Of a DNA stretch of 64,000 nt, positions 60,514-64,000 are shown one piece after another. This DNA is from Pantanalinema sp. GBBB05. GTDB lineage: Bacteria; Cyanobacteriota; Cyanobacteriia; Leptolyngbyales; Leptolyngbyaceae. The stretch is from contig VRZD01000026.1 of assembly GCA_016743235.1 (NCBI GenBank), positions 28,114 through 92,113 of the forward strand, given 5' to 3'. The notes beneath the pieces were generated by a model. That model did not search any database and was not told the DNA's origin. It saw nothing but the letters and a program-made list of their open reading frames with translations. Position numbers and translations under genes: made by a program. Each line of letters begins with the position of its first letter. Positions within the stretch are counted from its first letter, which is position 1.

Positions 60514-61581
60514 ATGTCTAGCCAAACATCCATTTTAGTCGTCGATGATGAACCTAATAATTATGACGTTATTGAAATGTTGTTATCACGCGATGGATAT
60601 AATTTGGATTATGCCAGGAGTGGATTGGAGGCATTAAAGTATCTCGACGATCGCTTACCCTCCGTTATCCTGTTAGATGTAATGATGCCTGATATTAATG
60701 GGATTGAGCTATGTCAACAGATTAAGGCTCATCCAGCCTGGTATCCAATTCCCATCATTATGGTGACGGCACTTAACTCTAAAGAAGATTTGGCACGATG
60801 TTTGGATGCTGGCGCTGATGATTTTGTTAGTAAGCCAGTGAATGGAGTGGAGTTACGTGCGAGAGTGCGATCGATGTTGCGGATTAAGCAACAATATGAT
60901 GCTCTGCAATCAACATTACAACTGCGAGAAGATATGTCAAATATGATTGTGCATGATTTGCGCAATCCCTTAAGCAGTATTTTATTGGCAGGTACGGTGC
61001 TGCAATTAATGGATTTACCAGAAAAGCCGCAACGAAAGTTAGAGCAGATTATGTTAGCAGGGCAGCAACTTCAGTCTCTGATCAATAATTTGTTGATCAT
61101 GGCCAAGCTAGAGGCAGGCAAACTGCTCTTGCACCGCACTGATGTAGATTTATGTGAAATTGGCACGGCGGCTCTATTTGATTTTGAGGCGATCGCAGCT
61201 CAGAAACGAATTCAACTCAGTAGCCAGCTTCCTGAGCCAGGAGGGAAAGTGTGCGTAGATGCTTCTTTATTGCGACGAGTTTTGGATAACCTACTGTCAA
61301 ATGCAGTCAAATTTTCACCTTGTGGTAGTCAAGTTGGATTGCAAATTGACTACTTAGCAGAAGGTCATGCCAGAATTCAAGTCACCGATTCAGGAACGGG
61401 AATTAGCCCTGAACTACGCCAGTGCATTTTCGAGAAATATGAGGTGGGTCGATTAGTTCAAGATGTCTCTCAAACGGGTTTGGGGCTGGCATTTTGCAAA
61501 ATGGTGGTCACTGCCCATGACGGTAGCATTGCAGTGACTGATCATCAGCCGAGCGGTTCAATCTTTACAGTAGAAATCTGA
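60514..61581 (+). CDS. receiver-fused histidine kinase (REC-HisKA-HATPase)
   Basis: A 355-residue soluble hybrid with the receiver first: ILVVDDEPNNYDVI, phospho-acceptor Asp in VILLDVMMPDING and Lys in DFVSKPVNG. The kinase core has His147 in MIVHDLRNPLSSILL, the N-box LRRVLDNLLSNAVKFS and G-box GTGISPELRQCIFEKYEVG and GLGLAFCKMV. All phosphorelay residues are intact. It is probably driven by an upstream kinase phosphorylating its receiver. The 3' end overlaps the 3' end of the convergent gene at 61558-62751 by 24 bases. Confidence 0.88.
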   Translation: MSSQTSILVVDDEPNNYDVIEMLLSRDGYNLDYARSGLEALKYLDDRLPSVILLDVMMPDINGIELCQQIKAHPAWYPIPIIMVTALNSKEDLARCLDAGADDFVSKPVNGVELRARVRSMLRIKQQYDALQSTLQLREDMSNMIVHDLRNPLSSILLAGTVLQLMDLPEKPQRKLEQIMLAGQQLQSLINNLLIMAKLEAGKLLLHRTDVDLCEIGTAALFDFEAIAAQKRIQLSSQLPEPGGKVCVDASLLRRVLDNLLSNAVKFSPCGSQVGLQIDYLAEGHARIQVTDSGTGISPELRQCIFEKYEVGRLVQDVSQTGLGLAFCKMVVTAHDGSIAVTDHQPSGSIFTVEI

Positions 61582-62751
61582 TGATGCCAGTATCACGGTA
61601 AATTGAGTCCAGCCTGAGGCACTAGTTACCTGGATATTGCCACCTAGTTGCTCAACCAATGTTTTCACCAAAGCTAAACCCAATCCAGTTCCACCCTGAT
61701 TCCAACGATCGCCACCAGGAATCCGATAAAAGCGATCGAAGATACGAGGTAGTGAGTGGGCTGGAATTTCCGCCTGATTCCGAACAATGATTGTTAAAGT
61801 ATTTGTTGACGATCGAGGTAGTTCTGGAGTTAGGGAATAATTGTTAGCATTGAGCGCAGGTAATCTACTCTTGTTTGAGGTGATTTCTAAAATAATGCCA
61901 CCACCAGGAGCAGTATATTTACAGGCATTATTGAGTAGTTCTGTTAATATGCGCTCAAAACTACGAACAGCAATTAATAGTGGTGCAATAGGGGCATCTA
62001 AAATAATACTTAGCTGTTGTTGCCGTTGTTGGGCACGCCCATAAAAAGGTTCAGTAAAAGCAGGAATCCATCGCTGAAGATCAAGTTTCTCTAAAGATTG
62101 TTCATTCGAGTGCGCTTCTGCTCGTTGCAGATCAAGTAAATCATTCAGCAACTCAACTTCGCGATCGCAGGCATTATGGAGTAGTTTTAGATAAACTTGT
62201 TGCTTCTCTGTATCCTTTGCCAACTCCAACATTTGGATTGCTAGTTTGATATTTGCTAGTGGACTCCGTAACTCATGGGCGGCGGTATTAACAAACTCAT
62301 CCTTGAGAAAATTAGCTTGCTGAAGCTCATCAATTTTCTGCTGAAGTTGAACAATATCAGCCTGCCGATTCAACCGTGTGGTAATTGCCTGCAACAGTTC
62401 CGCTCGTGTAAATGGTTTGGTTAAATAATCATCTGCTCCCAATTCCATCCCCTGCCGGAAATCTTGCCGTTCCGATCGAGCCGATAAAAAAATAAATGGG
62501 ATCATTTTGGTAGTGACGGTTTGACGCAAAACTTGTAGAACATCAAATCCATCCATCTCCGGCATCATCACATCGCAAATAATCAAATCTGGCAGGTGAG
62601 ATTGAGCCAACTGGACGCCAACTTGACCATTTTCAGCGCCTATGGCTTGAAAGCCTTCAGCTCGTAAAAGTGCCAGGATATTTGCACGAACAATTGGTTC
62701 ATCTTCAATCACTAAAATATGGGGTGTCGGAGTCGGTACTGACACAGGCAA
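61558..62751 (-). CDS. receiver-fused histidine kinase (REC-HisKA-HATPase)
   Basis: A 397-residue soluble hybrid. The receiver (ILVIEDEPIVRANILALL, Asp in LIICDVMMPEMDGFDV, Lys in LTKPFTRAEL) is very like those of the genes at 57660 and 59390. A short coiled coil precedes the HisKA domain with His159 in NTAAHELRSPLANIKLA. The HATPase domain is complete (LTELLNNACKYT, RNQAEIPAHSLPRIFDRFY, GTGLGLALVKTLVEQLGG). Compared with its two relatives it has kept both the His and the ATPase domain. It overlaps the opposite gene by 24 bases at its end. Confidence 0.88.
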   Translation of the reverse strand: MPVSVPTPTPHILVIEDEPIVRANILALLRAEGFQAIGAENGQVGVQLAQSHLPDLIICDVMMPEMDGFDVLQVLRQTVTTKMIPFIFLSARSERQDFRQGMELGADDYLTKPFTRAELLQAITTRLNRQADIVQLQQKIDELQQANFLKDEFVNTAAHELRSPLANIKLAIQMLELAKDTEKQQVYLKLLHNACDREVELLNDLLDLQRAEAHSNEQSLEKLDLQRWIPAFTEPFYGRAQQRQQQLSIILDAPIAPLLIAVRSFERILTELLNNACKYTAPGGGIILEITSNKSRLPALNANNYSLTPELPRSSTNTLTIIVRNQAEIPAHSLPRIFDRFYRIPGGDRWNQGGTGLGLALVKTLVEQLGGNIQVTSASGWTQFTVILASSDFYCKD

Positions 62752-62956
62752 AGAGCTCCAGAGATGCGATCGGCATACTGGCTATGCCCTACGTAATCAA
62801 CCAACAAGATTGAATTGTTGAGGTTGCAGGGGACAAGCCGTATGGAAGTCTGTACCCTGATTGAACCAGGAGATTGTACGCTTAAATTGATTTTGCAAAA
62901 TCTTTAAAATCAATCTTACGCCACTACCCAATTTAGTGAGTTAAGTCAGCCGCTAT

Positions 62957-64000
62957 CTACTCGCTGGCACGAATTTGCTGGTTAGCGCTAGTTTGAGCTT
63001 GCAACATCGCTGGTTTGAGACCTTGCTGCCCTAATAAAGCACTCAAGTATTGGTTGTTAAAACTGTTCATAATAGTGGCAGGATAGCGACCGACTTGCCA
63101 AGACGTAGCATAGCGAACTCCAGCCACTAGAGGTGCCCGTAAGGGATCTCGATCGACTTGCAGTTTAGCCGCTACCGATCGCCGAGATGGTAAAGCAAAT
63201 CCCGTACTAGTCCATTTCTCCATGCCTACTTTGCCAGTGAGATAGGCAATCAGTGCCCAAGCCGCTTGTTTATGGGTAGACTGGCGATTCATGACATAGG
63301 CAACGGTATACACCATAGTGCCAGGTTGACCATTCATCTGGGGTACTTCTGCGGTAGCAAAATCGAGATTGGGAAAGGTGTCCTTTAAAAAAGGAACTGC
63401 CCAATTTCCCTCCAGAACCATCGCCGCTTTACCCTGACCAAACATCTCACTACCATTATTGGTGCCCACATCCACTGGACGGGCTGAGGTACGTTCATCC
63501 TGATATTGATCCAGAATCCGCTGAGGACCTTGCAAAGCGGCATCACTGGCAAAGGTGGCATAACCCTTCGCATCAACCACCTGACCGCCAAACGATCGTA
63601 TGGTGTACATGAGTCGAGGTAATTCTGGGGTAATGCCTAAGCCATATTGTTCTGGTTTGCCATCTTGATTGCGATCGAGCGTCAGTTGTTGAGATGCGGT
63701 CAATAAGTCTTCCCAGGTGATTGGGGGGGCAGTTAATCCAGCCACCTGAAAGGCTTGCCGATTATAGAAAAGGGCGAGGGTCGAATAGTCTTTCGGCAAA
63801 CCATAAATTTGGTTCTGGTACTGAAACGGTTGCAGTAAATTCGGTTCGATATCGGCTAGATTAAATTCTGGGGTAACTCAGATCTTGCACCTCTCCCAAT
63901 AAACCAAGCTGGGCAATGATTTGAGAACAATTTCAAACCCGTGTTGTGCGGCAACATCTTTGCTTATTCGGATCTGTTTGAGGAGTTGAAACCAGACAAT
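62957..64000 (-). pseudogene. frameshifted extracellular solute-binding protein (sugar ABC type), partial
   Basis: The C-terminal two-thirds is open from 63799 and reads as a family 1 (maltose/sugar-type) solute-binding protein: LPKDYSTLALFYNRQAF, ITWEDLLTASQQLT, GQGKAAMVLEGNWAVPF, AWALIAYLTGKVGMEKW. Upstream the frame is broken at least twice. IRISKDVAAQHGFEIVLKS is in one frame, SQIIAQLGLLGEVQDLS in a second and PEFNLADIEPNLLQPF in a third, with about 20-30 residues apparently deleted at the first junction. The N-terminus with its signal peptide lies beyond the window. Most likely a pseudogene; a sequencing error could explain one shift but not both. Confidence 0.75.

Overview
The window reads as a chromosomal segment of a cyanobacterium, probably a filamentous or Leptolyngbya-like non-heterocystous form (the lineage is inference). 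The main signs are dense GCGATCGC/CGATCG (HIP1) octamers, a urea transporter (urtABCDE) behind a textbook NtcA promoter, a pentameric bidirectional hydrogenase (hoxEFUYH), a CP12-like protein, a DUF3598-type lipocalin-like protein and several very large multi-PAS histidine kinases. No rRNA, tRNA, CRISPR array or intact transposon was recognised.

Layout. (1) 1-9051: nitrogen scavenging. urtABCDE is followed by an unrelated lipoprotein on the other strand and then ureD-ureA-(DUF1963-type gene)-ureB. ureC does not follow; the cluster ends at a long hairpin repeat. (2) 9052-21000: an ordinary mosaic of a methyltransferase, a secreted protein, a VapC remnant, a nitrilase-fold protein lacking the usual catalytic Cys and Lys, an aldehyde dehydrogenase, a DUF3598 protein, a cupin, a quinone-oxidoreductase-like MDR protein, a Uma2 pseudogene, a large CPBP membrane protein, a GAF protein and an SRPBCC protein. 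(3) 21517-29207: hoxE-F-U-Y-H, then a tight three-gene set (a [2Fe-2S] thioredoxin-fold protein, a stand-alone PAS protein and a SpoIIE/PP2C phosphatase), then the protease gene hoxW, which overlaps the phosphatase gene. (4) 29316-40354: two giant hybrid histidine kinases with a response regulator between them. (5) 40484-54470: CP12-like gene, hypA-B-F-C, an opposing MASE1 kinase, nifJ (pyruvate:ferredoxin oxidoreductase), a dihydroorotate-dehydrogenase-like gene, then hypD-hypE. (6) 54467-62751: five more two-component proteins, two with a degenerate phospho-acceptor site. (7) 62957-64000: a broken sugar-type ABC solute-binding protein running off the window.

How the genes fit together. Regions 3-5 look like one fermentative and redox hydrogen locus: NifJ reduces ferredoxin or flavodoxin from pyruvate, HoxEFUYH exchanges electrons with protons/H2, HypA-F builds the NiFe(CN)2CO centre and HoxW trims HoxH. 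Embedded in it is a putative signalling module in which a small [2Fe-2S] protein, a PAS protein and a PP2C-type phosphatase sit between hoxH and hoxW. The arrangement resembles the sensor/phosphatase genes found beside [FeFe]-hydrogenases of anaerobic Firmicutes. I consider this the best candidate for an undescribed system here. The surrounding multi-PAS kinases could add further redox or oxygen input, but the sequence does not prove a link.
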